Assembly: GCA_016197405.1 (NCBI GenBank)
Contig: JACPVR010000013.1
Span: 372,001 to 436,000 of the forward strand
DNA from: Mycobacterium sp.
GTDB taxonomy: Bacteria; Actinomycetota; Actinomycetes; Mycobacteriales; Mycobacteriaceae
Direction: 5' to 3'
Length of the DNA stretch: 64,000 nucleotides
In this document: positions 27,539-35,347 of the stretch, piece after piece
Layout of the letters: each line of letters starts with the position of its first letter
Numbering within the stretch: the stretch's first letter is position 1
Program-made: the position numbers and the translations under genes
The notes under the pieces: generated by a model
Seen by the model: only the letters and a program-made list of their open reading frames with translations
Database searches by the model: none
What the model was told of the DNA's origin: nothing

Positions 27539-28063
27539 TCAGGTGGCCCGCGACCAGCGCGCGCAGACGAATTCGCCGTTGACCGCAGAGGACTGCAGCA
27601 CCCATTCCGAACGGATCGGCAGCACCTTCGCGCCGGACCCCAGGCTGCACGGCGCGTACGAGACGATCATCTCGTCGACCAGGCCGGCATCGACGAACTG
27701 TCCGGCCACGTCGCCGCCGCCGACCACCCAGACATCGCGGCCCGCCGCGGCGTGCACCAGTTGCGGATGCAGATCGGCGACCGAACCCTGGTGCACGCGC
27801 ACCGGATGTCCGTCGGCGATGATGCCGGGCCGGTGGGTGAGCACCCAGGTCGGCTGCGGATACATCCAGTCCCCCGGCTGATGTTCCAGCAGCCATTCAT
27901 AGGTCGTCGAGCCCATCACCAGCGACCCCACCGATTCGCTGAACGCCTGGTATCCGAAGGGGCCGTGGGGATCGACAGTGCGCGAGGTCAGCCAGTCCAG
28001 GCTGCCCGCGTCGTCGACGACATAACCGTCGAGACTCGAGGCGGTGAAGTAGATGGTCGCCAT
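27539..28063 (-). CDS. RibD C-terminal/dihydrofolate reductase-like protein
   Basis: A 174-residue protein of the RibD_C/DHFR-like fold, NADPH-dependent reductases of mostly unknown substrate. Signs are MATIYFTASSLDGYVVD at the start, SLVMGSTTYEWLLE, the glycine segment VWVVGGGDVAGQFVDAGLVDE and LGSGAKVLP. The frame is open upstream to 28156, but the ATG at 28063 fits the family start. It lies first in a run with the acyl-CoA ligase and the 99-residue gene, with the methyltransferase gene 41 bp upstream on the same strand. Confidence 0.87.
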   Translation of the reverse strand: MATIYFTASSLDGYVVDDAGSLDWLTSRTVDPHGPFGYQAFSESVGSLVMGSTTYEWLLEHQPGDWMYPQPTWVLTHRPGIIADGHPVRVHQGSVADLHPQLVHAAAGRDVWVVGGGDVAGQFVDAGLVDEMIVSYAPCSLGSGAKVLPIRSEWVLQSSAVNGEFVCARWSRAT

Positions 28064-28103
28064 GGGCCGATTATGGCCGTGATCACCGACAGGAACGCCG
28101 GAT

Positions 28104-28706
28104 TCAGGCGCGCTTGCGGAAGCGCACGGTGTCCTTCCATCTGCCTTCCCGCGCATCGCAGAAGTCGAAGCCCTCGGGTTCGGCGAGCGACCGCAGTTGG
28201 GCCACCGTGAGTCGATCGGGATCGGGGAACGCCTCGTGGAACACCAGCACGGCGTGTGGACGCAACACCCGGGCCAGCGAGCGCAGGCATGCCCGCTGGT
28301 CGCGCACCTCGCCGATCACCTCGGCCAGGAACGCGACATCGAAGACCTCGTCGCCGAACGGCAACACCGACGCGGCGTCACCGACGTGCAGGCCGACATC
28401 GGGGTATCCCGCCCGCGCGAGCTTGCGGCGGGCCTTCTGCAGCATCTGGGGCTGGATATCGAGCAGGTCGAGTCGGCCGGTCGTGAGCCGGCGGGCGATC
28501 TCGACGCTGAAGTACCCCGCCCCGGAACCGAGCTCCAGGACGCGCTCGTTACCGCGTAGCCCGATGGTGTCGACTGCGGCCGCCGGATTCTCCACGGCCC
28601 GGCGCACCGGATTGTCCAGCAGGAAAGCGGCCTGATGCGGATACGGGAATGCCGCGATCCTGCTGCGCGCCTGCCGGAGCATGCCGCCCACACCCGTCGT
28701 CGTCAT
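28104..28706 (-). CDS. Class I SAM-dependent methyltransferase, possibly iron-regulated
   Basis: A 200-residue methyltransferase with motif I VLELGSGAGYFSVEIARR, the acidic residue in LDLLDIQPQ, and DAASVLPFGDEVFDVAFLAEVIGEV. The N-terminus is amphipathic. GGGAGGA lies five bases before the ATG. The -10-like TAGGCT lies inside an IdeR-type iron box 27 bp upstream, so repression by iron is plausible. Acceptor unknown. Confidence 0.88.
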   Translation of the reverse strand: MTTTGVGGMLRQARSRIAAFPYPHQAAFLLDNPVRRAVENPAAAVDTIGLRGNERVLELGSGAGYFSVEIARRLTTGRLDLLDIQPQMLQKARRKLARAGYPDVGLHVGDAASVLPFGDEVFDVAFLAEVIGEVRDQRACLRSLARVLRPHAVLVFHEAFPDPDRLTVAQLRSLAEPEGFDFCDAREGRWKDTVRFRKRA

Positions 28707-28732
28707 CGGATCCTCCCACCGTCGCTTCGAAG

Positions 28733-28746
28733 TTAGGGTAGCCTAA
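28733..28746. promoter_or_regulatory. IdeR-like iron box in the methyltransferase/FadE divergent promoter
   Basis: TTAGGGTAGCCTAA matches 13 of 14 bases of the core of the IdeR/DtxR consensus and about 15 of the full 19. It overlaps the likely -10 of the methyltransferase (TAGGCT, minus strand). On the plus strand it abuts TAATAT. Counted by eye. Confidence 0.5.
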
Positions 28747-28821
28747 TATCAACGTGTGCGGGGTTCTCCTTCCGCCGACGGCGGTGCATCGGCCCGCTGA
28801 CGGCGCGGCCATAATGGCCCG

Positions 28822-29970
28822 GTGAGCAGTTTCGACGCCTTATGCGTCAGCGAGCCCGAATTGCTGGCCTTGCGCACCTCGGTGCGGGAGTTCCTGGTCG
28901 CCGACCGGGCCGAATTCGGTTGGGAACCCGCTATCGACTCCTGGCTGTGCGGTGCCGATCCGGCGTTCAGCACCCGGCTCGGTGCGGCCGGATTCCTCGG
29001 ACTGACCATCCCCAAGCGCTACGGCGGTCACGAGCTGGGCCACCTGCACCGCTATGTGGTGACCGAGGAGCTGCTGCTCGCCGGCGCCCCGGTCGCCGCG
29101 CACTGGTTCGCCGACCGGCAGGTGGCGCCCGGACTACTCAGTTACGGCACCGAAGAACAGCGGATGCGCATCCTGCCGCGGATCGCGGCGGGTGAGTTCT
29201 ACTCCGCCATCGGGATGAGCGAACCGCAGGCCGGCTCGGATCTGGCCGCCGCGTCGACCCGGGCCACCCGCACCGACGGCGGCTGGGTGCTCAACGGCCG
29301 CAAGGTGTGGACCAGCGGTGCGCACCTGGCCCACCAGATCGTCGTACTGGCCCGCACCAGCCCAGCCGACCCCGAGCACCGGCATGCCGGTTTCAGTCAG
29401 CTGCTGGTGGATACCGGCGCCGACGGCGTGACCATCGAGCCGATCGTGACGATGGACGGCGCGCACCACTTCAACGAGACCACCTTCGCCGACGTCTTCG
29501 TCCCCGACGCCGACGTGCTCGGCGAGATCGGCGACGGCTGGCATCAGGTGACCGCCGAGTTGTCCTTCGAACGCAGTGGGCCCGAACGGATCCTGTCGAC
29601 GGCACCGCTGCTGCTCGCGGTGTTGCGGGCACTGTCGGCCCAAGAAGTCGACGACCGCACCGCCGCCGATGTCGGGGATCTGGTGGCGCGGCTGGTGTCA
29701 CTGCGGCAGCTGTCGGTATCGGTGGCGCACGCCCTGGCGGCCGGACAGTCCGCGGCCAACGAGGCCGCATTGGTCAAAGACCTGGGCACCCGATTCGAAC
29801 AGGAGTCCGTCGATCTGGCCGACGATCTGCTCGACTACGTCGACTCCGCCGATCCACGGCTGGCGGCGCTGCTGGCGCAGGCCCGGCTGCACTCGCCGAT
29901 GTTCACCCTGCGCGGCGGGACCAATGAGGTACTGCGCGGTGTCGTCGCGCGGGGAATGGGATTGCGATGA
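28822..29970 (+). CDS. Acyl-CoA dehydrogenase subunit (C-terminal GGTNE type), first of a pair
   Basis: A 382-residue acyl-CoA dehydrogenase-fold protein. It has the middle-domain IGMSEPQAGSDLAAA and a C-terminal FTLRGGTNEVLRGVVARGMGL, but lacks the R-x-Q-F-G FAD-contact motif, which is present in the next gene. Such split features are the mark of the heterotetrameric acyl-CoA dehydrogenases known from mycobacterial sterol side-chain degradation. The GTG start has a -10-like CATAAT six bases upstream, so the mRNA may be leaderless. The stop overlaps the next start (ATGA). Confidence 0.88.
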   Translation: MSSFDALCVSEPELLALRTSVREFLVADRAEFGWEPAIDSWLCGADPAFSTRLGAAGFLGLTIPKRYGGHELGHLHRYVVTEELLLAGAPVAAHWFADRQVAPGLLSYGTEEQRMRILPRIAAGEFYSAIGMSEPQAGSDLAAASTRATRTDGGWVLNGRKVWTSGAHLAHQIVVLARTSPADPEHRHAGFSQLLVDTGADGVTIEPIVTMDGAHHFNETTFADVFVPDADVLGEIGDGWHQVTAELSFERSGPERILSTAPLLLAVLRALSAQEVDDRTAADVGDLVARLVSLRQLSVSVAHALAAGQSAANEAALVKDLGTRFEQESVDLADDLLDYVDSADPRLAALLAQARLHSPMFTLRGGTNEVLRGVVARGMGLR

Positions 29971-31073
29971 GCACGCTTTCGGGTGGGGTGTTCGCCACGG
30001 GCACGGGCACCGGTGCCGATGCCGAACTGGCCGATCTGCGCGACCTCGTCGACGATATCGGTACCCGGTCGGCCCAGGCCCGGGTCGGCGCGCGCCGGTT
30101 GCCGGAGGTCTTCGATCGCGACGCCTGGACCGGGCTCTGCGAGACGGGATTGTCCAGGCTGGCCTCCGACCCCGAACTCGGCGCGGGCCCAACAGAATCC
30201 GCTGTGGTCCTGCGAGGGCTGGCCCGGCATTCGGTGGCCGTCCCAGCGGCCGAATCGGATCTGCTGGCGGGTTGGCTGACCGGGGTCGCGGGTATCGAGG
30301 TGCCGGAGTCCGGGCCGCTGGCGATTGCGATCGCCGACGGCGCGGCCGACGGTGCACGGGTGACCGGGACCGCCCGGCAGGTGCCGTGGACCCGTGCCGC
30401 CGAACGGGTCGTGCTGGTGGTGCGCACTGCCGGCGGGCTGTCCGCGGGCGCCTTCGCACCCGACGACCTGGACATCACCGACGGGCACAACCTGGCCGGC
30501 GAGCCCCGCGATACGGTCGGATTCGACCTTGCCGCAGAAGATTTCGTACCGATCGAGAGCGTCGTCGTCGACGAGCTGACTCGCCGCGGCGCCTGGGCCC
30601 GGTGCGTTCAGTGCATCGGCGCACTAGACGCCGCCGCCGAGCTCTCCGTCGCACACGCACGAGAGCGCATCCAGTTCGGCCGGCCGCTGAGCAAGTTCCA
30701 GGCAGTCCAGCACTCACTGGCACAACTGGCCGGCGAGGTGGAACGTGCCCGCGCCGCAACCGAATTGGCGGTGGCCGCGGCCACCGACCACGGTTTCGCC
30801 AGCCTCCAGACCGACTATGCCGTCACGATCGCCAAGGTCGTCGTCGGCCGGGTGGTGCCGCTGGTCGCCACCACCGCCCATCAGCTGCACGGCGCCATCG
30901 GGGTGACGATCGAGCATCCGCTGTGGTCGTCGACCAACAGGGCGCACAGTTGGATCACCGAATTCGGCAGCACCGGCAGTCACGCTCGCACACTGGGCCG
31001 GATCGCCCTGGGTGCGCAGGTGTCCGAACCCGCGGCGCTGTGGGACGTGCTGACGCTGGGACCGGCCCGCTAG
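29967..31073 (+). CDS. Acyl-CoA dehydrogenase subunit (R-x-Q-F-G type), second of a pair
   Basis: A 368-residue acyl-CoA dehydrogenase-fold protein, co-translated with the gene before. It carries the FAD-contact segment ERIQFGRPLSKFQAVQH and HQLHGAIGVTIEHPL, while its middle domain is degenerate and no catalytic Glu is obvious near the C-terminus. Together the two genes probably encode an alpha2beta2 enzyme with one active site per pair. The substrate may be a bulky acyl-CoA such as a sterol side chain (inference from family). The 3' end overlaps the convergent nat gene by four bases. Confidence 0.87.
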   Translation: MSTLSGGVFATGTGTGADAELADLRDLVDDIGTRSAQARVGARRLPEVFDRDAWTGLCETGLSRLASDPELGAGPTESAVVLRGLARHSVAVPAAESDLLAGWLTGVAGIEVPESGPLAIAIADGAADGARVTGTARQVPWTRAAERVVLVVRTAGGLSAGAFAPDDLDITDGHNLAGEPRDTVGFDLAAEDFVPIESVVVDELTRRGAWARCVQCIGALDAAAELSVAHARERIQFGRPLSKFQAVQHSLAQLAGEVERARAATELAVAAATDHGFASLQTDYAVTIAKVVVGRVVPLVATTAHQLHGAIGVTIEHPLWSSTNRAHSWITEFGSTGSHARTLGRIALGAQVSEPAALWDVLTLGPAR

Positions 31074-31954
31074 GCGTCCAGCACCGCGCTGATCCGGGCG
31101 TGCACATCGCCGATACCGCCGACGTCGAGGCCGAACCGGTTCATCAGCGCACCCAGCACCTGCGAGGCGTTGTCGAACCTGATGCGCTCGGTGGGTCCCC
31201 CGACATGGTGGACGTTGAGATGGCGTCCCCGCAGATTCCACCGGGCGTCATCGGTCACCAGCGCGGCCGTCAGCCCGACCACGAACGGCGACTCCGGGTG
31301 CGTCGACACATACCAGCTGCCGACCTGCAGGTCGATCGGGGCACGAACCTGGTCGGTGAACGTGTACATCGGCTGCCAGCTGTCGCGGACCAGGGTTTCC
31401 AGCACCATCCGGTCCTCGTAGGTGTTCGGCGCCGACACCAGCCGGTAGCACTGATGCGGGGTCGACGACACCTCGTCGAGAGCCAACCGTAGCGGCGCCG
31501 TCGGCGTCATACCGCCGAAGCCGACATCGACGAGGTAGCGCCCGTCGACACCCGGGATCCGCACGGCCAGCACCATGTGCGTTTGCGGCGAGGGCGGGCC
31601 GTGCACCCCGAGGGGATTGCCCAGGACAACGCGCCCGGTGCGCACATCGACTCCGAATCCCAACTGCACCAACACATCACGCATCAGGCTGTTGTGCTCG
31701 AAGCAGAACCCGCCACGGCGCCTGCGCACCATCTTCGCCTCGAGCGGCGCCGCGCCGAGGTCGGCGACCGGGATGCCCATCAGCGGATCGAGGTTCTCGA
31801 ACGGGATGTGCTTGCAATGCGCCAGCACCAGTTCACGCAACGTGTGCAGGGTCGGCTCGGTGGGCCCGCGGTAGCCGATGCGGGCCAGATAACCGGGCAG
31901 GTCGACACCGGAACCGGCGTCGAGACCCCGCGGCGTCAGAGTCTGTTCACTCAT
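31070..31954 (-). CDS. nat: Arylamine N-acetyltransferase
   Basis: A 294-residue arylamine N-acetyltransferase, which moves acetyl or propionyl groups from CoA to arylamines and in mycobacteria is linked to sterol catabolism and cell-wall lipids (family knowledge). The catalytic triad is C84 (RGGFCFEHN), H126 (PQTHMVL) and D143 (LVDVGFGG). It has about 15 more residues at the N-terminus than textbook members. ATG 31954 is chosen over 31975 because a TTGACC/TAACCA promoter on the minus strand would start transcription near 31955. Confidence 0.93.
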   Translation of the reverse strand: MSEQTLTPRGLDAGSGVDLPGYLARIGYRGPTEPTLHTLRELVLAHCKHIPFENLDPLMGIPVADLGAAPLEAKMVRRRRGGFCFEHNSLMRDVLVQLGFGVDVRTGRVVLGNPLGVHGPPSPQTHMVLAVRIPGVDGRYLVDVGFGGMTPTAPLRLALDEVSSTPHQCYRLVSAPNTYEDRMVLETLVRDSWQPMYTFTDQVRAPIDLQVGSWYVSTHPESPFVVGLTAALVTDDARWNLRGRHLNVHHVGGPTERIRFDNASQVLGALMNRFGLDVGGIGDVHARISAVLDA

Positions 31955-31960
31955 CCGCCA

Positions 31961-31995
31961 ATGGTTAACCATCAACCGTGGTTGAGGTCAACCGA
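31961..31995. promoter_or_regulatory. Repeated GGTT/AACC palindromes in the nat promoter
   Basis: ATGGTTAACCAT (31961-31972) is a perfect 12-bp palindrome. It is followed by CAACC-GT-GGTTG and a further AACC, all within 35 bp. On the minus strand they contain TTGACC and a weak -10 (TAACCA), so this is probably the nat promoter with its operator. Confidence 0.45.
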
Positions 31996-32005
31996 GTTTT
32001 CCGGC

Positions 32006-32782
32006 CTAGGTGCCGGTCCACTTCGGTGCGCGCTTCTCGGCGAAGGCGACGGCACCTTCCTTGGCATCCTTCGACATGAAGACCGGGGCCAGGATCTGCA
32101 TCTGCTTGTCCCACATCTCCTCGCGTGACAAGCCCCGCGACTCCACGATGATCTTCTTGGTCGCCGCGACCGCGAGCGGTCCGTTGGCGGTGATCTTCTG
32201 GGCCAGCGCGATCGCGGCATCGAGGGCACCGCCGGGTTCGGCGACGATGCTGACCATGCCGAGTTCGTGGGCGCGTTCGGCCGACAGGTTGTCACCGGTG
32301 AGCGCCAGTTCCATCGCCACCGCGTACGGGATGCGCTCGGGCAGCCGCAGCAGGCCGCCGCCACCGGCCACCAGGCCGCGCTTGACCTCGGGGATGCCGA
32401 AGGCGGAATCGCGGGCCGCCACGATCAGGTCGGTGGCCAGGGCCACCTCGGTGCCACCGGCCAGCGCGAAACCCTCCACGGCGGCGATCAGCGGTTTGGC
32501 GGGCGGACGCTGGGTGAAGCCCAGACCCCGGCCCTCGATATCGACGCGCTCGCCGCGGGCGAACGCCTTGAGGTCCATCCCGGCGCAGAACGAGCCGCCG
32601 GCACCGGTGAGCACGCCCACCGACAGTCCCGGGTCCTCGTCGAGGCGGTCCATGGCGTCGGCCAGGCCCCGGCTGACGGCGGCATCGACGGCGTTGCGGG
32701 CCTTCGGACGGTTGATCGTGATGACCAGGATGCGGTCCCGCTGCTCGACGAGGACCGATTCTTCAGTAGCTTCTTCGCTCAC
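32006..32782 (-). CDS. echA1: Enoyl-CoA hydratase/isomerase (EchA1-like)
   Basis: A 258-residue crotonase-family enzyme hydrating trans-2-enoyl-CoA. Both catalytic glutamates are present: one in ALAGGTEVALATD and one in SAFGIPEVKRGLVAGGGG. The N-terminal VITINRPKARNAVD and GAGGSFCAGMDL oxyanion-loop motifs are standard. The frame is open far upstream, but the GTG at 32782 is preceded by TACGAT six bases away, fitting a leaderless mRNA. Its position next to WS/DGAT and lipC genes further right agrees with Rv0222. Confidence 0.9.
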   Translation of the reverse strand: MSEEATEESVLVEQRDRILVITINRPKARNAVDAAVSRGLADAMDRLDEDPGLSVGVLTGAGGSFCAGMDLKAFARGERVDIEGRGLGFTQRPPAKPLIAAVEGFALAGGTEVALATDLIVAARDSAFGIPEVKRGLVAGGGGLLRLPERIPYAVAMELALTGDNLSAERAHELGMVSIVAEPGGALDAAIALAQKITANGPLAVAATKKIIVESRGLSREEMWDKQMQILAPVFMSKDAKEGAVAFAEKRAPKWTGT

Positions 32783-32788
32783 CGGCTC

Positions 32789-32794
32789 ATCGTA
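32789..32794 (-). promoter_or_regulatory. -10 hexamer TACGAT for a leaderless echA1-like mRNA
   Basis: On the minus strand TACGAT is followed by six bases and the GTG at 32782. No ribosome-binding site is visible. Confidence 0.45.
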
Positions 32795-32860
32795 AAGGGA
32801 ACGGTATGGCCGACAGGATGCACCCTGCCCGGATTTGGCGGCGGTCGGTAGGATCAGAAT

Positions 32861-32874
32861 TAGAACACGTTCCA
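32861..32874. promoter_or_regulatory. KstR-type operator
   Basis: TAGAACACGTTCCA is a full match to the KstR consensus TNNAACNNGTTNNA. It sits 9 bp upstream of the acyltransferase start and just after a -10-like TAGGAT (32849-32854). It probably controls the acyltransferase-ligase-esterase operon that follows. Confidence 0.65.
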
Positions 32875-32882
32875 ATCTGGGG

Positions 32883-33698
32883 GTGACTGTGGCCGCTATC
32901 GACGCCGAGCCGACCGGTGAGCTCACCAAGTGGGATCCGGGGCTCACCGAGAAGGTGATGGGGTTCATCAGGCCGCTCATCAAGGGCTGGCACCGCTCCG
33001 AAGTGCGCGGACTGGACAACTTCCCGCCCGGCGCCGCGCTGGTGGTGTCGAACCATTCCGGCGGCCTGTTCGCCATGGACGTGCCGGTTTTCGCGACGGA
33101 TTTCTACGAACGGTTCGGCTACGACCGCCCCATCTACACGCTGGGTTTCGACCTGATCTTCGTCGGGCCGACGGCAGGTTTCTTCCGGAGCACCGGTTTC
33201 ATCCCGGCCAACCCCCGCAACGCCGACGAGGCTCTGTGCTCCGGTGGCGTCGTCATCGTCTTTCCGGGCGGCGACTATGACGTCTACCGCCCCACCACCG
33301 CCCGCAACAAGATCGACTTCGGTGGGCGCACCGGCTACATCAAGGCGGCCATCAACGCCGGCGTGCCCATCGTGCCCGTCGTCGGTATCGGCGGTCAGGA
33401 AAGCCAGCTCTATCTGACCCGTGGCACCGGTGTCGCCAAACTGCTACGCCTGGACAAACTGCTGCGGGCCAAGATCCTGCCGGTGTCGTTCGGCTTCCCG
33501 TTCGGCCTTTCGGCGGTGCTCCCGGTCAACGTGCCGCTGCCGACCAAGATCGTCCAGCAGGTGCTCGAACCCATCGACCTGATTGCCGAGTTCGGCGAGA
33601 GCCCCGATATCGACGAGGCCGACGCACACGTCCGCCGCGTCATGCAGCGGGCCCTGGACAAGCTGGCCAGTGAACGCCGGCTGCCGGTGATCGGCTAG
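32883..33698 (+). CDS. PlsC-type acyltransferase (Rv1428c-like)
   Basis: A 271-residue lysophospholipid/glycerol-phosphate acyltransferase family protein. The family motif normally reads H-x4-D; here VVSNHSGGLFAMD has His and Asp spaced as N-H-S-G-G-L-F-A-M-D, a slightly longer form seen in this mycobacterial branch. FPGGDYDVYRP replaces the usual FPEG motif. GTG 32883 or GTG 32889 may be the start; GGGGG lies directly before both. It is the first gene of an operon with a FadD and an alpha/beta-hydrolase, under a KstR-like box. Confidence 0.87.
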   Translation: MTVAAIDAEPTGELTKWDPGLTEKVMGFIRPLIKGWHRSEVRGLDNFPPGAALVVSNHSGGLFAMDVPVFATDFYERFGYDRPIYTLGFDLIFVGPTAGFFRSTGFIPANPRNADEALCSGGVVIVFPGGDYDVYRPTTARNKIDFGGRTGYIKAAINAGVPIVPVVGIGGQESQLYLTRGTGVAKLLRLDKLLRAKILPVSFGFPFGLSAVLPVNVPLPTKIVQQVLEPIDLIAEFGESPDIDEADAHVRRVMQRALDKLASERRLPVIG

Positions 33699-33703
33699 CC
33701 GCG

Positions 33704-35347
33704 GTGGTCGGCATCCCCGGTTTGGGCCGGGTCGCCTCGGTGGCGGGCTCGGCGGCAGGCCTGGCGACGACCATGGTGCGCGCCGGCGTGATCGCACCGT
33801 TGCGGCCGGACAAGTACCTGCGCATCATGGCCGCCGCGCAACGCGAAGGCCTCTCCGTGACAAGCGGTTTCGCCATGTCCGCGCAGCGCTCCCCGGACGG
33901 TGTCGCACTCGTCGACGAGATCGGGGCCCTGACCTACGCCCAGATCGACCGCCGCGCCGACGCATTGGCCGCGGCATTGCAGGAGACCGGTGCGCAGACC
34001 GTCGGCATCATGTGCCGCAACCACCGCGGGTTCGTCGAGTCGCTGATCGCCGCGACGCGCATCGGCGCGAACGTGCTGCTGCTCAACACGTCCTTCGCCG
34101 GACCGGCGCTGGCCGAGGTGGTCAGCCGCGAAGAAGTCGACGTGGTGATCTACGACGAGGAATTCAGCGAGACCGTGGACCGGGCGCTGGCGCAACGACC
34201 GGACGCCACCCGCATCGTGGCCTGGACCGACGACCCGCTGAGCCATGACGTCACCGTCGAGAAGCTCATCGACAAGTACCGAGGCAAACACCCGAGTTCG
34301 CCCGAGAGCAAGGGCAAGCTGATCCTGCTCACCTCCGGCACCACCGGGACACCCAAGGGCGCAAAGCATTCCGGTGGCGGGCTGGCCGAACTCAAGGCCA
34401 TCCTGGACCGGGTGCCATGGCGCACCGACAAGACCGTCGTCGTGGTGGCGCCGATGTTCCACGCCTGGGGTTTCTCCCAGCTGGTCTTCGCCGCATCGAT
34501 GGCCTGCACCGTGGTGACCCGCCGACGTTTCGACCCGGAGGCCACACTGGAGCTGGTGGACCGGCACCGCGCCTACGGTCTGTGTGTGGTGCCGGTGATG
34601 TTCGACCGGATCATGGACCTGCCCGACGAGGTCCGGCACCGCTACAGCGGCCGGTCGCTGCGCTTCGCCACCGCGTCCGGATCCCGGATGCGACCGGATG
34701 TCGTCACCAGGTTCATGGACGAGTTCGGCGATATCGTCTACAACAACTACAACGCGACCGAGGCAGGCATGATCGCCACCGCCACGCCCGCCGATCTACG
34801 GGCCGCACCCGACACCGCGGGTAGGCCGGCCGTCGGCACCGAGGTGCGCATCCTGGACGCCGAATTCAACGAAGTGCCGGTCGGCGAGGTGGGCCAGATC
34901 TTCGTACGCAACAGCTCGGCGTTCGACGGCTACACCAGCGGCACCACCAAGGACTTCCACGAGGGTTTCATGGCATCCGGCGATCTCGGCCGGTTCGATT
35001 CCGACGGAAGACTTTTCGTGATCGGGCGCGATGACGAGATGATCGTCTCCGGCGGTGAGAACGTGTACCCGATCGAGGTGGAGAAGGCATTGATGACCCA
35101 CGACGAGGTGGCCGAGGCCGCCGTCCTGGGTGTCGACGACGAGGATTACGGCCAGCGTCTGGTGGCATTCGTGGTGCTGACAGCCGGCGCGACGGCAACC
35201 CCGGAATCGCTCAAAGCGCACGTCCGCGACAACCTGGCCAACTACAAGGTGCCGCGGGCGATCGTGTCGCTGGACGAACTGCCCCGCAACAACACCGGCA
35301 AGGTACTGCGCCGCGAGTTGCAGGCCCTGGCGGCCGATGCGCGCTGA
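33704..35347 (+). CDS. Long-chain acyl-CoA ligase (FadD12-like)
   Basis: A 547-residue ANL-superfamily acyl-CoA synthetase. Motifs are LTSGTTGTPKGAKHSGGG (P-loop), VYNNYNATEAG (A5), ASGDLGRFDSDGRLFVIGRDDEMIVSGGENVYP (hinge) and NNTGKVLRREL. It starts five bases after the acyltransferase stop and overlaps the next esterase gene by 11 bases. The set acyltransferase-FadD-esterase beside a WS/DGAT gene mirrors M. tuberculosis Rv1428c-Rv1427c-Rv1426c-Rv1425 (recalled), so it probably makes acyl-CoA for storage-lipid synthesis or scavenging. Confidence 0.9.
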   Translation: MVGIPGLGRVASVAGSAAGLATTMVRAGVIAPLRPDKYLRIMAAAQREGLSVTSGFAMSAQRSPDGVALVDEIGALTYAQIDRRADALAAALQETGAQTVGIMCRNHRGFVESLIAATRIGANVLLLNTSFAGPALAEVVSREEVDVVIYDEEFSETVDRALAQRPDATRIVAWTDDPLSHDVTVEKLIDKYRGKHPSSPESKGKLILLTSGTTGTPKGAKHSGGGLAELKAILDRVPWRTDKTVVVVAPMFHAWGFSQLVFAASMACTVVTRRRFDPEATLELVDRHRAYGLCVVPVMFDRIMDLPDEVRHRYSGRSLRFATASGSRMRPDVVTRFMDEFGDIVYNNYNATEAGMIATATPADLRAAPDTAGRPAVGTEVRILDAEFNEVPVGEVGQIFVRNSSAFDGYTSGTTKDFHEGFMASGDLGRFDSDGRLFVIGRDDEMIVSGGENVYPIEVEKALMTHDEVAEAAVLGVDDEDYGQRLVAFVVLTAGATATPESLKAHVRDNLANYKVPRAIVSLDELPRNNTGKVLRRELQALAADAR

